Assembly (NCBI RefSeq): GCF_016888125.1
Contig: NZ_JACSWA010000469.1
Coordinates: 1-64,000, forward strand
Length of the DNA stretch: 64,000 nucleotides
Direction of reading: 5' to 3'
DNA from: Spirulina sp. CCY15215
GTDB taxonomy: Bacteria > Cyanobacteriota > Cyanobacteriia > Cyanobacteriales > Spirulinaceae
Shown here: positions 25,139-33,484 of the stretch, piece after piece
Layout of the letters: the number at the start of each line of letters is the position of its first letter
Numbering within the stretch: position 1 is the first letter of the stretch
Notes under the pieces: model-generated
Databases searched by the model: none
What the model was told of the DNA's origin: nothing
Seen by the model: the letters and a program-made list of their open reading frames with translations, nothing else
Program-made: the position numbers and the translations under genes

Positions 25139-27079
25139 TTAATAATAAAACTGATAAAATAAATATTCATCCAGAAAAGGGTGTTCGTCGGTGACATGGT
25201 GAAGAATACCTCGTTTGCGAAGATGTTCCCCGATCGCGATCGCATCTTCTCGGCTACACTCTTCCCTCACCATCAACCAATCTACCAATTCTGCCCCAAT
25301 AAAACAGCGCGAATAAGTTTTTAAACGATAGCGGCGATCTTTAATTTCAATGCCTTCAGAACCTTTTAAAGCTATAACTAATGTTTCAACATCTAAATGA
25401 CTTAAATCCCGCGTATTTACGGCTTTCATATCTCCTTCATCAATAGTCATAGGAATATTTTTCAAGGAAAAATCACTCTCATTCTCAGGTGTTGTTAGCG
25501 GAGAATCTACCGATGTGAGCGGATATTTTTGCTGGAGAGATTGCACTAATTGTTGCAATTCTGGCGATCGCAAATTCAAGTCCCGTTGTGGGAAAGGCAT
25601 TTCAATATTATAATGATTCAAATTCGCTTCGATGCGATAATTAAGATCGCTTTTAATACGAGCCTGTTGTTTCGGATCTGCCGTCCAAACGCGCAATTCA
25701 AAATTAAGAGAACTATCGCCAAATTCCAGAAACCAAACTTGAGGTTCTGGTCTTAATAATACTTCAGGATGACTGGTTGCAACTTCTAATAAGGCTTTGC
25801 GAAGGAGAGAAACATTGGAACCATAAGCCACACTAACAGAAATTTTCAAGCGAGAAACTGGATCGCCATAACTGCGATTAATAGTTTCCGAATCTAAAAA
25901 TCGAGAATTAGGAACTACAATGGTGACGCGATCGAGAGTGCGAATAATTGTGCTGCGAGAACCGATTCTTTCTACACTTCCTTCTAATCCTTCAACTGTA
26001 ACAAAATCTCCCACTTTAATCGGACGTTCGATCGCAATAATTAAGCCACTGACGAAATTATTAACAATATTTTGGACTCCAAAACCAATCCCCACCCCAA
26101 GAAAGCTGGCCAGAATAGCCAGAGAAGCCAAATTTAAGCCCCATAAGGGCAGTAAAACCAACAACGCAATACCAATTAGCCCATAGCGAATTAAAACCGC
26201 AACGACCTCATAAGTCCCCGACTCTTGACCTGCTTGTTTGCAAATATATCCTTGCATCCAACGAGAAATCAAACTGACAATAAACCATAACCCCAAACTC
26301 ATCAAAACTAAAACAATAACATCTTGAATCGATTTCGTTTCCGTATCGCTAAGGGGAATAATCGGTTCGGAAATAAACCAGAATAACTGATAGCGTAAAA
26401 TCCGAGTTTGCGGTAGGCGATCGCTAATCCAATAAAAAACACTCAAACAGAGTGTCACATCGAGAATAAACCAAATAATCCGTAAGAGAAACTTAACGGG
26501 TTGTTCCCAAGAATAAAGCGGATGTTCTGGATCGCCGATCCATTTGAAAAATTTATTAACACTCCATTCAACACTAAAGCGTAAAAGAATAATCAAAACG
26601 ATCGCCCCTAACAAACACGACACCATCCAAATAATCGCTTGTTTCTGGTATTTAGGAGTACGCTGTTCCTTTGCTTCTTGCAAAGATATTGCAATTTTTT
26701 TACGCCATAATTTCCCTTGTTGAAAGGGTGTTGATGCTGACAAGAGATCGTTTTCCGTCAGGGTGAGAAGATAGCGATCGCCAACTTGCAGAATTACTTG
26801 TCCGTTTTCTTGTAGAATCTCAACATCAATTTCAGACTCGGAAGTAGTCGCTTCAGCAATTAACCTCTGGTTGATAAATTTAGCACGTTCTCGGGGCGAA
26901 AAATTGCCAAATCCTCCCACTTCAAAGAGAACCTTTCCATCGAGAAGAATGGGGGCTTTTGCGATTGAATTAGCTGGCATTTGTGCGGCGATCGGGGTAG
27001 AGTGAAACACCACCAAAAAGGTTAAAATACCTAAAAGCAGCCATTTACCGAAATGTTTGAGAAATCTAGACTCTAGCAT
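25139..27079 (-). CDS. MscS-type mechanosensitive channel with C-terminal DEP domain
   Basis: 646 residues. A signal peptide (GKWLLLGILTFLVVFHSTPIAA) precedes a periplasmic N domain (to about 140) and several membrane helices. The MscS pore/beta domain follows with GVGIGFGVQNIVNNFVSGLIIAIERPIKVGDFV (about 325-360). After a linker near residue 540, the last 85 residues (RYRLKTYSRCFIGAELVDWLMVREECSREDAIAIGEHLRKRG...) match a DEP domain, usually a membrane- or lipid-binding regulatory module. The fusion suggests gating or localisation control beyond membrane tension. Confidence 0.88.
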   Translation of the reverse strand: MLESRFLKHFGKWLLLGILTFLVVFHSTPIAAQMPANSIAKAPILLDGKVLFEVGGFGNFSPRERAKFINQRLIAEATTSESEIDVEILQENGQVILQVGDRYLLTLTENDLLSASTPFQQGKLWRKKIAISLQEAKEQRTPKYQKQAIIWMVSCLLGAIVLIILLRFSVEWSVNKFFKWIGDPEHPLYSWEQPVKFLLRIIWFILDVTLCLSVFYWISDRLPQTRILRYQLFWFISEPIIPLSDTETKSIQDVIVLVLMSLGLWFIVSLISRWMQGYICKQAGQESGTYEVVAVLIRYGLIGIALLVLLPLWGLNLASLAILASFLGVGIGFGVQNIVNNFVSGLIIAIERPIKVGDFVTVEGLEGSVERIGSRSTIIRTLDRVTIVVPNSRFLDSETINRSYGDPVSRLKISVSVAYGSNVSLLRKALLEVATSHPEVLLRPEPQVWFLEFGDSSLNFELRVWTADPKQQARIKSDLNYRIEANLNHYNIEMPFPQRDLNLRSPELQQLVQSLQQKYPLTSVDSPLTTPENESDFSLKNIPMTIDEGDMKAVNTRDLSHLDVETLVIALKGSEGIEIKDRRYRLKTYSRCFIGAELVDWLMVREECSREDAIAIGEHLRKRGILHHVTDEHPFLDEYLFYQFYY

Positions 27080-27081
27080 AG

Positions 27082-27180
27082 TTAGGACTTACGAATTAGC
27101 GAGCAGGATGCCCGCACTACTATAACGATAGAATACAGTAGTGGGAGCGTCTCGCTCCCTAGCTGCGTAAGTCCGAATAG
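27082..27180. mobile_element. MITE-like element with inverted ends
   Basis: Begins TAGGACTTACG (about 27083) and ends CGTAAGTCC with AATAG, an imperfect inverted pair. GGGAGCG-TCT-CGCTCCC forms an internal hairpin (27143-27159). The segment AGTGGGAGCGTCTCGCTCCC followed by TAGCTGCGTAAGTCC is repeated near 47333-47367 with two changes. It is non-coding and may have seeded the 24-bp tandem array that follows. Confidence 0.55.
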
Positions 27181-27324
27181 CCCTAGCTGCGTAAGTCCGA
27201 ATAGCCCTAGCTGCGTAAGTCCTAATAGCCCTAGCTGCGTAAGTCCGAATAGCCCTAGCTGCGTAAGTCCGAATAGCCCTAGCTGCGTAAGTCCTAATAG
27301 CCCTAGCTGCGTAAGTCCGAATAG
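27157..27324. repeat. 24-bp tandem repeat, seven copies
   Basis: Seven consecutive units CCCTAGCTGCGTAAGTCC + GAATAG or TAATAG, 168 bp in all. Units 3 and 6 carry T instead of G at the variable position, so the pattern is G G T G G T G, suggesting a three-unit (72-bp) step of expansion. A frame of GLTQLG repeats on the minus strand is an artefact of the array. Confidence 0.92.
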
Positions 27325-27551
27325 TGAATCAATGAACAATTATCAATGAGGGAAAACTCCCTGACAATGCCCGTTATTTTTGGCTTTATCGCATCCTACC
27401 CGGAAACAAGTGTAAACTCCTCTACGTCAAAGCTATTAATCTTGAAAAATTTCTCAGGGAACTTTCAGGTTTCGCCTACAATATCTAGAAGGGCAAACCC
27501 GTAATTTTTCCTGAATATTCTTTAAATTCCCTTTCAGTGAGGATTGTGATA

Positions 27552-28130
27552 ATGATGGCACGAGTCAGAGATCGGCGTATTTCTCGCAGTTTAATGGTTA
27601 TTGTTTCCAGCTTGGCTATGTTAATGGTAGGAACAAGGGCGATCGCGTCGGAGGATTCTGTTTCCGACTTCAGTAGCCAGAGTATTGCTTCCCTCGATGT
27701 TCCTCCCCTTGGTAGCGGCGATCGCTATCTGCCCGAAACCGCCGTGACTCACTTACGCTTAGACTTAAGCGATCGCCGGGTTTATGTGGAACGAGGAGAG
27801 GAAAGAATTGCCAGCTATCCCGTGGCGATCGGCAAATCCCAAACTCCCACACCCACTGGCACTTATGAGGTCTTCCAGATGATCGAAGACCCAATTTGGC
27901 AAAGTCCTTGGACGGGACAGGTGACACCACCAGGGCCTAATAGTGCTTTGGGACTGCGCTGGATCGGCTTTGCTCAAATGTCTAATGGTGTGATCGGCTT
28001 TCACGGCACTCCGACAGTCTCTTCTATTGGTAAAGCCGCCTCCAATGGTTGTGTGAGGATGTACAATAAAGATGTTCTTGCCATGTTTGAGCAAGTGGGA
28101 ATGGGAACGACAGTGATCGTTCAACACTAA
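27552..28130 (+). CDS. L,D-transpeptidase (YkuD domain), first of tandem pair
   Basis: About 192 residues. A signal peptide (SLMVIVSSLAMLMVGTRAIA) precedes a YkuD domain with HLRLDLSDRRVYVERGEERIASYPVAIGK and the catalytic HGTP...ASNGCVRM segment, including the conserved Cys of the SxGCxR/H motif. These enzymes form 3-3 cross-links in peptidoglycan or attach proteins to it. ATG 27552 was chosen because GAGG lies about 9 nt upstream; an in-frame GTG at 27537 is also possible. A paralogue follows immediately. Confidence 0.9.
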   Translation: MMARVRDRRISRSLMVIVSSLAMLMVGTRAIASEDSVSDFSSQSIASLDVPPLGSGDRYLPETAVTHLRLDLSDRRVYVERGEERIASYPVAIGKSQTPTPTGTYEVFQMIEDPIWQSPWTGQVTPPGPNSALGLRWIGFAQMSNGVIGFHGTPTVSSIGKAASNGCVRMYNKDVLAMFEQVGMGTTVIVQH

Positions 28131-28164
28131 TGCAAGGAATAGCACTTGAACTAAAAAACTAGGA

Positions 28165-28189
28165 GTAAGGTGAGTAATTCTCACCTTAC
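28165..28189 (+). promoter_or_regulatory. Perfect hairpin just before the second L,D-transpeptidase
   Basis: GTAAGGTGAG and CTCACCTTAC pair perfectly around TAATT. The stem ends about 9 nt before the ATG at 28199 and hides any Shine-Dalgarno in this region. There is no T tract, so a translational switch or processing site is likelier than a terminator. Confidence 0.6.
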
Positions 28190-28198
28190 AGAGCAATT

Positions 28199-28768
28199 AT
28201 GGTAAAATGCGATCGCAGCCAATGTTATTTTGCTTGGGGTTTAGGAGTTAGTTTATTTTTCCTGGGACTGCAAAGCCCAATTTTGGCATCTCCCCTAGAA
28301 ATAATTCCTCCGGCACAACTCACCTCTTTATTAGAAATTCCTCCGTTAGGAGATGCCGATAAATTTCTGCCCAAAATTGCTGAATATCGTTTAGTTTTGC
28401 GACTGGGCGATCGCCGGGTTTATTATTACGAAGGAGAGGAGTTAATTGTTAGTTATCCCGTTGCGATCGGTCGCGAAGGTTGGGAAACACCAAGGGGTAA
28501 TTTTGAGGTATTTCAGAAGGTTGTTAACCCCACCTGGCAGCATCCCTTTACAGGGGAAATTGTCCCTCCCAGTGCCAATAATCCCCTCGGAGTGCGTTGG
28601 ATCGGCTTCTGGACGGATGGAGAAAATGCGATCGGTTTTCATGGGACCCCCAATGAAGAATTAATCGGTCAAGCCGTTTCACATGGGTGCGTGAGGATGC
28701 GAAATAGAGATGTTGTTGCCTTGTTTGAGAAAGTGGAAATGGGAACAGTAGTTATTGTAGAGGATTAG
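28199..28768 (+). CDS. L,D-transpeptidase (YkuD domain), second of tandem pair
   Basis: 189 residues with a signal-like N terminus (YFAWGLGVSLFFLGLQSPILA). The YkuD core parallels the upstream gene: RLVLRLGDRRVYYYEGEELIVSYPVAIGR and HGTP...VSHGCVRM with the catalytic Cys. The two proteins share the order IPPLG/VPPLG, KFLP/RYLP, and the same spacing, so they are an old tandem duplication that has diverged. It should act on periplasmic peptidoglycan. A perfect hairpin precedes its start. Confidence 0.9.
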   Translation: MVKCDRSQCYFAWGLGVSLFFLGLQSPILASPLEIIPPAQLTSLLEIPPLGDADKFLPKIAEYRLVLRLGDRRVYYYEGEELIVSYPVAIGREGWETPRGNFEVFQKVVNPTWQHPFTGEIVPPSANNPLGVRWIGFWTDGENAIGFHGTPNEELIGQAVSHGCVRMRNRDVVALFEKVEMGTVVIVED

Positions 28769-28875
28769 AGAATATTAGAGAAGATTGGAGAGGCGATCGC
28801 TCAGTATGTTACAATGGTCAAATACTCAATAAAATTAACGATATAGATTTTGAGATAAAATCTTGCAGTTATAAG

Positions 28876-29952
28876 ATGAATGATATGCACTTTGTCAAAT
28901 CTATTAAAATCAAAAATTTTCGTTGCTTTAATTCACTGACAGTCGAATCCCTGTCTAGGGTAAATTTATTAGGTGGATATAATAATATTGGAAAAAGCAC
29001 ATTTTTAGAAGCATTAGAGATTATTACTCAATCCAAAACAAAAGTTGATTTTATTAACATCATAAAAGATATTATCTATAGAAGACAAGGTAAAAACCTT
29101 CAAGATAATGAATTTGACATGATTGCCTATGATGAAAGCTGGTTTGAATTAGAAACGACTAATAATTGTGTTTTTTTGGAAATCAAATCGAACAATACAA
29201 TATCTATCCTTGAAGATGAAGACAGAATAGATAAACAATATAACAATATCAGCGATACTCTCCAAGTAGAGTTAAAAGTGAACGATGACTCCGATAAAAT
29301 TCCACATAGTAGGTTTATTGATATAATCAATAATGATAGCTCTCGGTATAGATCGCCACGCTATAGGCGTGATTTAAAATCAAGTGAAAATATCGATTTT
29401 ATTAATAGTAGTACTATTGATGAAATAAAATTAGCAAGTTTGTATGGAAAAGTTATTGATTTAGGAATAGAAAAAGAAATCGATTCCTTTTTAGGAGAAT
29501 TTGATTCTCGATTAGATTCTTTGGTAATTAGACCAACAGAAAGACATAGTGTATTTAAGGTGAAACTAAAAGGAAAACTTCAACCGGTCTTACTATCTTC
29601 AATGGGAGAGGGATTAAATCGTTATTTTGCGATTATCTGTGGCATTTGGAAAAGTCAAAATGGATATCTCTTTATTGATGAAATCGAAAATGGAATTCAC
29701 TATACAAAATATGAAGAACTTTGGGAAATTATTTTTAAAATAAGCAAAGCGGCAAGTTGTCAAGTCTTTGCTACAACCCATTCACGAGAATGTATTGAGG
29801 CGTTTAGTCGAGTTGCAGAAAAATGCGATCGTGACAATATAAAGTATATCAATTTTTCAAGAACAGTTGATAATCCAGATGAAATTGTAGCGACTGTTTT
29901 AGAATCAGTTGGACTTGAAGAAAATTTTCAATTAGGAGCAGATGTAAGATGA
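28876..29952 (+). CDS. AAA family ATPase (OLD/RecF-like)
   Basis: 358 residues. SMC/OLD-type features: SIKIKNFRCFNSLTVESLS, then Walker A GGYNNIGKSTFL (about 33-44), an ABC-like signature SSMGEGLNRYF (about 240), Walker B GYLFIDEIENGIHY (about 260) and a switch region TTHSRECIEAF with His. A metal-coordinating D/E pair is not distinguishable by eye. The stop overlaps the next start (ATGA), so the two genes are translationally coupled. The gene is strikingly AT-rich and poor in HIP1 sites compared with its neighbours, a sign of recent transfer. ATG 28876 or 28885. Confidence 0.88.
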   Translation: MNDMHFVKSIKIKNFRCFNSLTVESLSRVNLLGGYNNIGKSTFLEALEIITQSKTKVDFINIIKDIIYRRQGKNLQDNEFDMIAYDESWFELETTNNCVFLEIKSNNTISILEDEDRIDKQYNNISDTLQVELKVNDDSDKIPHSRFIDIINNDSSRYRSPRYRRDLKSSENIDFINSSTIDEIKLASLYGKVIDLGIEKEIDSFLGEFDSRLDSLVIRPTERHSVFKVKLKGKLQPVLLSSMGEGLNRYFAIICGIWKSQNGYLFIDEIENGIHYTKYEELWEIIFKISKAASCQVFATTHSRECIEAFSRVAEKCDRDNIKYINFSRTVDNPDEIVATVLESVGLEENFQLGADVR

Positions 29953-30653
29953 AAAATATTCTGATTGTGGAAGGGAAAACAGATAAGAAATTTTTAGAAA
30001 GTTATATTGACTATCTTTGTAAAACTGCACCTGAAAAATATTATTTTCTTGATGATATTGATAATGATAATGATAATATTAAAGATGCAACAGGGCAAGA
30101 TAAAATATTCTCAGTATTAAACGCTCAAAGAATTTTCATTAACAAAAGAGAAACAAAAAACATTGGTATTTTGATTGATGCAGATAATGACGGAATTGAT
30201 AAAAAAATTGAAGAAAAAATAAATCCTGCTATTCAGAAGGCTTTTGGAACTGAAAATGCAATTCAATTTCCAAATCAAAAATATCCCATAACATATACTG
30301 AAAATGATCGTGAAAACACTTTTAACATATTTTGTCATATCTTTAATTTGAATGGAAAAGGAGAATTAGAAGATATACTTAGGAAAATACGAACAAATAA
30401 AACGCTTCAATCTCCAATATGTCTAGATAAGTTTGTTCAATGTATGGGGGATTTTAATATTGCTTATCCTGAAAAAGAATATAAAAAGAATTGGGTTTAT
30501 TTTTATGGCTATGAATCTCTCAAAAAAGAACAACTGAATATCGAAGAAATAAAATCAAAGTTAAAGAACAATGAATATTACACACCCAAATATTGGGATT
30601 TTGATAATCCTCTTCTCAATGAATTAAAACAATTTTTAGACTTGTTTCAATAG
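29949..30653 (+). CDS. TOPRIM-fold protein, DUF3226-like, partner of the ATPase
   Basis: 234 residues. The TOPRIM acid motif is at KNILIVEGKTDKKFLESY (Glu near 8) and the DxD pair at NIGILIDADNDGID (about 70-83), giving the metal-binding site of a DNA/RNA nuclease or primase-like domain. DUF3226 proteins are commonly coupled to AAA ATPases. The 4-bp overlap with the ATPase gene, shared AT-richness and isolated position indicate a two-gene cassette. In OLD proteins the ATPase and TOPRIM nuclease are fused; here they are separate. A defence role is inferred, not shown. Confidence 0.82.
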   Translation: MKNILIVEGKTDKKFLESYIDYLCKTAPEKYYFLDDIDNDNDNIKDATGQDKIFSVLNAQRIFINKRETKNIGILIDADNDGIDKKIEEKINPAIQKAFGTENAIQFPNQKYPITYTENDRENTFNIFCHIFNLNGKGELEDILRKIRTNKTLQSPICLDKFVQCMGDFNIAYPEKEYKKNWVYFYGYESLKKEQLNIEEIKSKLKNNEYYTPKYWDFDNPLLNELKQFLDLFQ

Positions 30654-30840
30654 CAAAATTTCATAGTTACTTCGTTTGAGATAATAGAGATGGAAATTCT
30701 AGCGATTGTGGGAAATAAAGAACGATCGCATTTCCCAAACATTCTCAAGTCTGATACCATTCAATTGTTCTTTATTTTCTCCCATTTCCTTGACTCGTTT
30801 TATTCACGACCAATTCGCCAAACAATGGTATCTCAAACCT
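30654..30840. other. Spacer between TOPRIM gene and glycosyltransferase
   Basis: AT-rich; no gene, RNA or clear terminator is evident. A possible frame from 30690 runs into the antisense of the glycosyltransferase gene and is not supported. Confidence 0.4.
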
Positions 30841-31773
30841 TTAGTCTACCGATATTTTGCCAAACAACATCCCTTGAATTGAGGTTTTCAAGTAAGCAAT
30901 TTGTCCGTAAGCATACAATAAGTTTTCAAATCTTTGCTCTGGAGAACCGAAATATTTAAGAGACTTATAAAGACCGCGTAACAATCTTTCACCACCATTT
31001 CCAAATTGAACCAAAGCAGATCGGTTAGCGAGTTGATCGCGATAACTTTCACTAATTCCTTGTCCCCAACTCCGCTTGAGAAACCAATTGGGAGTAATAC
31101 GTTCTGGGATAACATTATGACCTGCGGCAGCATCGGGTAAATACATCACCATCCAGCCTTGTTTTAGCGCTTGTTCTGTCATGAAAAGTTCTTCATTTGA
31201 GACTAAATTTTTGCCAACACGGCCTAAGTTCACATTAAAGCCACCGATCGCCTCGAGAATATCGCGTCGAATGGAGTAATTTGCCCCAATCGGGCTGCGA
31301 TCGGGGCGTGTGATGGAGAGGGGTGCATCGCCGAGATCATAAAGACCCAAGACCCCAGAAGCATCCCGTGAGAGCCAATTGGGACGAGGGGTGTTCGGCG
31401 GCCAAATGAGAGTTGTTTTTCCCCCCGCGATCGCCAATTTTTCATTGTTTTTATAGGCATCATAAATGGCGCGAAGCCAACCAGGAGAAGCAACTGCGTC
31501 ATCATCGAGATAAACGAGAATATCTCCTTTTGCTTCCTTAAGACCCCGATTTCGAGCCGCCGATAGCCCTAATTGGGACTCATAAAAATACTTAAAACGG
31601 GGATCGGATAAGCGTTCTGCGGCGATCGCCTTGGTGCGATCGGTGGAACAATTATCTATTAAAATAACTTCAAACTCAGGCAAATCTTGGGCGAGAATGC
31701 TATCGATCGCCGCCCCCACATAAGTATCTCGATTGTAGGTGCAAATAATTGCAGAGATTGAAGGAGTTAACAT
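30841..31773 (-). CDS. Family 2 glycosyltransferase
   Basis: 310 residues. GT-A domain: SAIICTYNRDTYVGAAIDSIL, EFEVILIDNCSTDRT, then LSAARNRGLKEAKGDILVYLDDDAVASPGWL, where DDD is the metal-binding motif. SPIGANYSIRRDILEAIGGFN and NEELFMTEQALKQGW complete the acceptor side. No membrane segment is evident, so the enzyme is probably cytosolic, adding sugars to extracellular polysaccharide, lipid or protein. The acceptor is unknown. The 3' end lies close to the AT-rich ATPase/TOPRIM cassette, which may have inserted beside it. Confidence 0.9.
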   Translation of the reverse strand: MLTPSISAIICTYNRDTYVGAAIDSILAQDLPEFEVILIDNCSTDRTKAIAAERLSDPRFKYFYESQLGLSAARNRGLKEAKGDILVYLDDDAVASPGWLRAIYDAYKNNEKLAIAGGKTTLIWPPNTPRPNWLSRDASGVLGLYDLGDAPLSITRPDRSPIGANYSIRRDILEAIGGFNVNLGRVGKNLVSNEELFMTEQALKQGWMVMYLPDAAAGHNVIPERITPNWFLKRSWGQGISESYRDQLANRSALVQFGNGGERLLRGLYKSLKYFGSPEQRFENLLYAYGQIAYLKTSIQGMLFGKISVD

Positions 31774-31831
31774 CGCTAAAAGTTGAAAACCCAGAGAACA
31801 TCTTTAATATTAGCCCAATTTATCCCCTAAA

Positions 31832-33451
31832 ATGGAGGCGATCGCATTTTCAAACCAAGAAATCATGCCGGAAATATCTGAAGCTGGGTTACAGTTACGC
31901 AAACTCCAAAGTCGTCTGAAAAGTTGTGCTGCAACGATTGACCTCTTTGACCAAGATGATTATGATATTTTAGTGATTCCCTCCTTGAGTATTGACCAAC
32001 GACAATTGGGCAAAATTCCAGGATTTCTCCACTATGAAGAACGTTTATTATTTTCCCTTATTCGTCTCCGCAATCCTCATACTCGCTTAATTTACGTTAC
32101 CGCTCAACCGCTTTCTCCCGCAGTTATTGACTATTATTTACAATTATTACCTGGTATTCCTTTCTCTCATGCCCGCGCTCGTTTACTGCTCCTTTCCACC
32201 TACGATTCATCCTTAAAACCCTTATCTCAAAAGATTTTAGAACGTCCTCGCTTGATCGGTCGCATTCGCAAAGCTATGCGCTTAGATCGGTCTTATATGG
32301 TTTGTTTTAATTCTTCTTTATTAGAACAAGAATTATCCTTAAAATTAGGAATTCCCCTGTTAGCATCTTGTCCAGATTTACTCTATTGGGGTTCAAAAAG
32401 TGGCAGCCGGGAAATTTTTGCAATGGCAGAAGTTGCTCATCCTGATGGTAGTCTTTCTGTGGAGAATGAGGAGGATTTACTGGCGAAAGCGGCGGCATTA
32501 TGGCAACGAAAGCCAGATTTAAAACGGATTGTCATTAAACTCAATGAAGGCTTTTCTGGGGAAGGAAATGCGCTTTTGGACTTAACCCCCATTTCTTCTC
32601 ATTCTCCTCGCCAAACGAGCTTAAAACAAGCCGGAGAAGCCTTGCGCGATCGCCTCCCTCATCTCCGTTTTCAAGCTGAGGATGAAACTTGGGAAAAATT
32701 TTCCAGTCGCCTGCCAGAATTAGGCGCAATTGTTGAAGAGTATATTGAAGGAGAAGAGAAGCGATCGCCAAGTTTTCAAGGTTATATTACCCCATCGGGA
32801 AACGTCGAAATTCTCTCTACCCACGACCAAATTCTCGGCGGTCCCGACGGACAAATTTACCTAGGTTGTCGTTTCCCAGCCGATGCAGTTTATCGCTTGC
32901 AACTGCAAGAATTAGGGGTTAAAATCGGGAAAGTTTTAGCAGCAAAAGGAGCAATGGAACGGTATGGCGTTGATTTTGTTGCAGTTCGACAGCGCGATCG
33001 CGACCCAGAGTGGCAAATTTATGCCATAGAAATTAATCTGCGTAAAGGGGGAACGACTCATCCTTTTATGGCACTTAAATTATTAACAAATGGGGAATAT
33101 CGAACTAAAACAGGACTCTTTCACAGTCAAGATCGGGAGAAATATTATGTTGCATCGGATAATCTACAAAAATCCAGTTATCGGGGTTTATTACCAGGGG
33201 ATTTAATGGATATTATTACCCGTCATCGCTTACATTTTGACAGTAGCACGAAGACGGGGACGGTTTTTCATTTGATGGGTGCTTTATCGGAATTTGGTAA
33301 GTTAGGATTAACCAGTATTGGTAATTCTTTTGAAGAGGCTGAAGCAATCTATAATCAAGTCGAAACAGTTCTCGACACAGAAACCCAAACTGACTATTCT
33401 CGTTTACTGACTATACCACCTTTGCCGATTACATGGTACGGAAACAACTAA
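31832..33451 (+). CDS. ATP-grasp family protein (PGM1-related peptide ligase type)
   Basis: 539 residues. An N-terminal domain (LHYEERLLFSLIRLRNPHTRLIYVTAQPLSP) precedes an ATP-grasp-like region: RIVIKLNEGFSGEGNALLDL, EYIEGEE and DFVAVRQR...YAIEINLRKGGTTHPFM (Mg-binding Glu and Asn). This matches proteins annotated as PGM1-related peptide ligase, which make amide bonds; whether this one ligates peptides is unknown. ATG 31832; alternative ATG at 31865. It is divergent from the glycosyltransferase and followed 33 bp later by the MscS-CNB gene. Confidence 0.8.
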   Translation: MEAIAFSNQEIMPEISEAGLQLRKLQSRLKSCAATIDLFDQDDYDILVIPSLSIDQRQLGKIPGFLHYEERLLFSLIRLRNPHTRLIYVTAQPLSPAVIDYYLQLLPGIPFSHARARLLLLSTYDSSLKPLSQKILERPRLIGRIRKAMRLDRSYMVCFNSSLLEQELSLKLGIPLLASCPDLLYWGSKSGSREIFAMAEVAHPDGSLSVENEEDLLAKAAALWQRKPDLKRIVIKLNEGFSGEGNALLDLTPISSHSPRQTSLKQAGEALRDRLPHLRFQAEDETWEKFSSRLPELGAIVEEYIEGEEKRSPSFQGYITPSGNVEILSTHDQILGGPDGQIYLGCRFPADAVYRLQLQELGVKIGKVLAAKGAMERYGVDFVAVRQRDRDPEWQIYAIEINLRKGGTTHPFMALKLLTNGEYRTKTGLFHSQDREKYYVASDNLQKSSYRGLLPGDLMDIITRHRLHFDSSTKTGTVFHLMGALSEFGKLGLTSIGNSFEEAEAIYNQVETVLDTETQTDYSRLLTIPPLPITWYGNN

Positions 33452-33484
33452 TCTCATTCAATATTCACGGATTGTTAATTTATA

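Noticed and set aside
27157-27324. CRISPR array
   Set aside because: Units are contiguous without unique spacers, and no cas genes occur in the window.
27082-27339. Reading frame of GLTQLG repeats on the minus strand
   Set aside because: It is only the translation of the 24-bp tandem array, with no start context and no conserved flanks.
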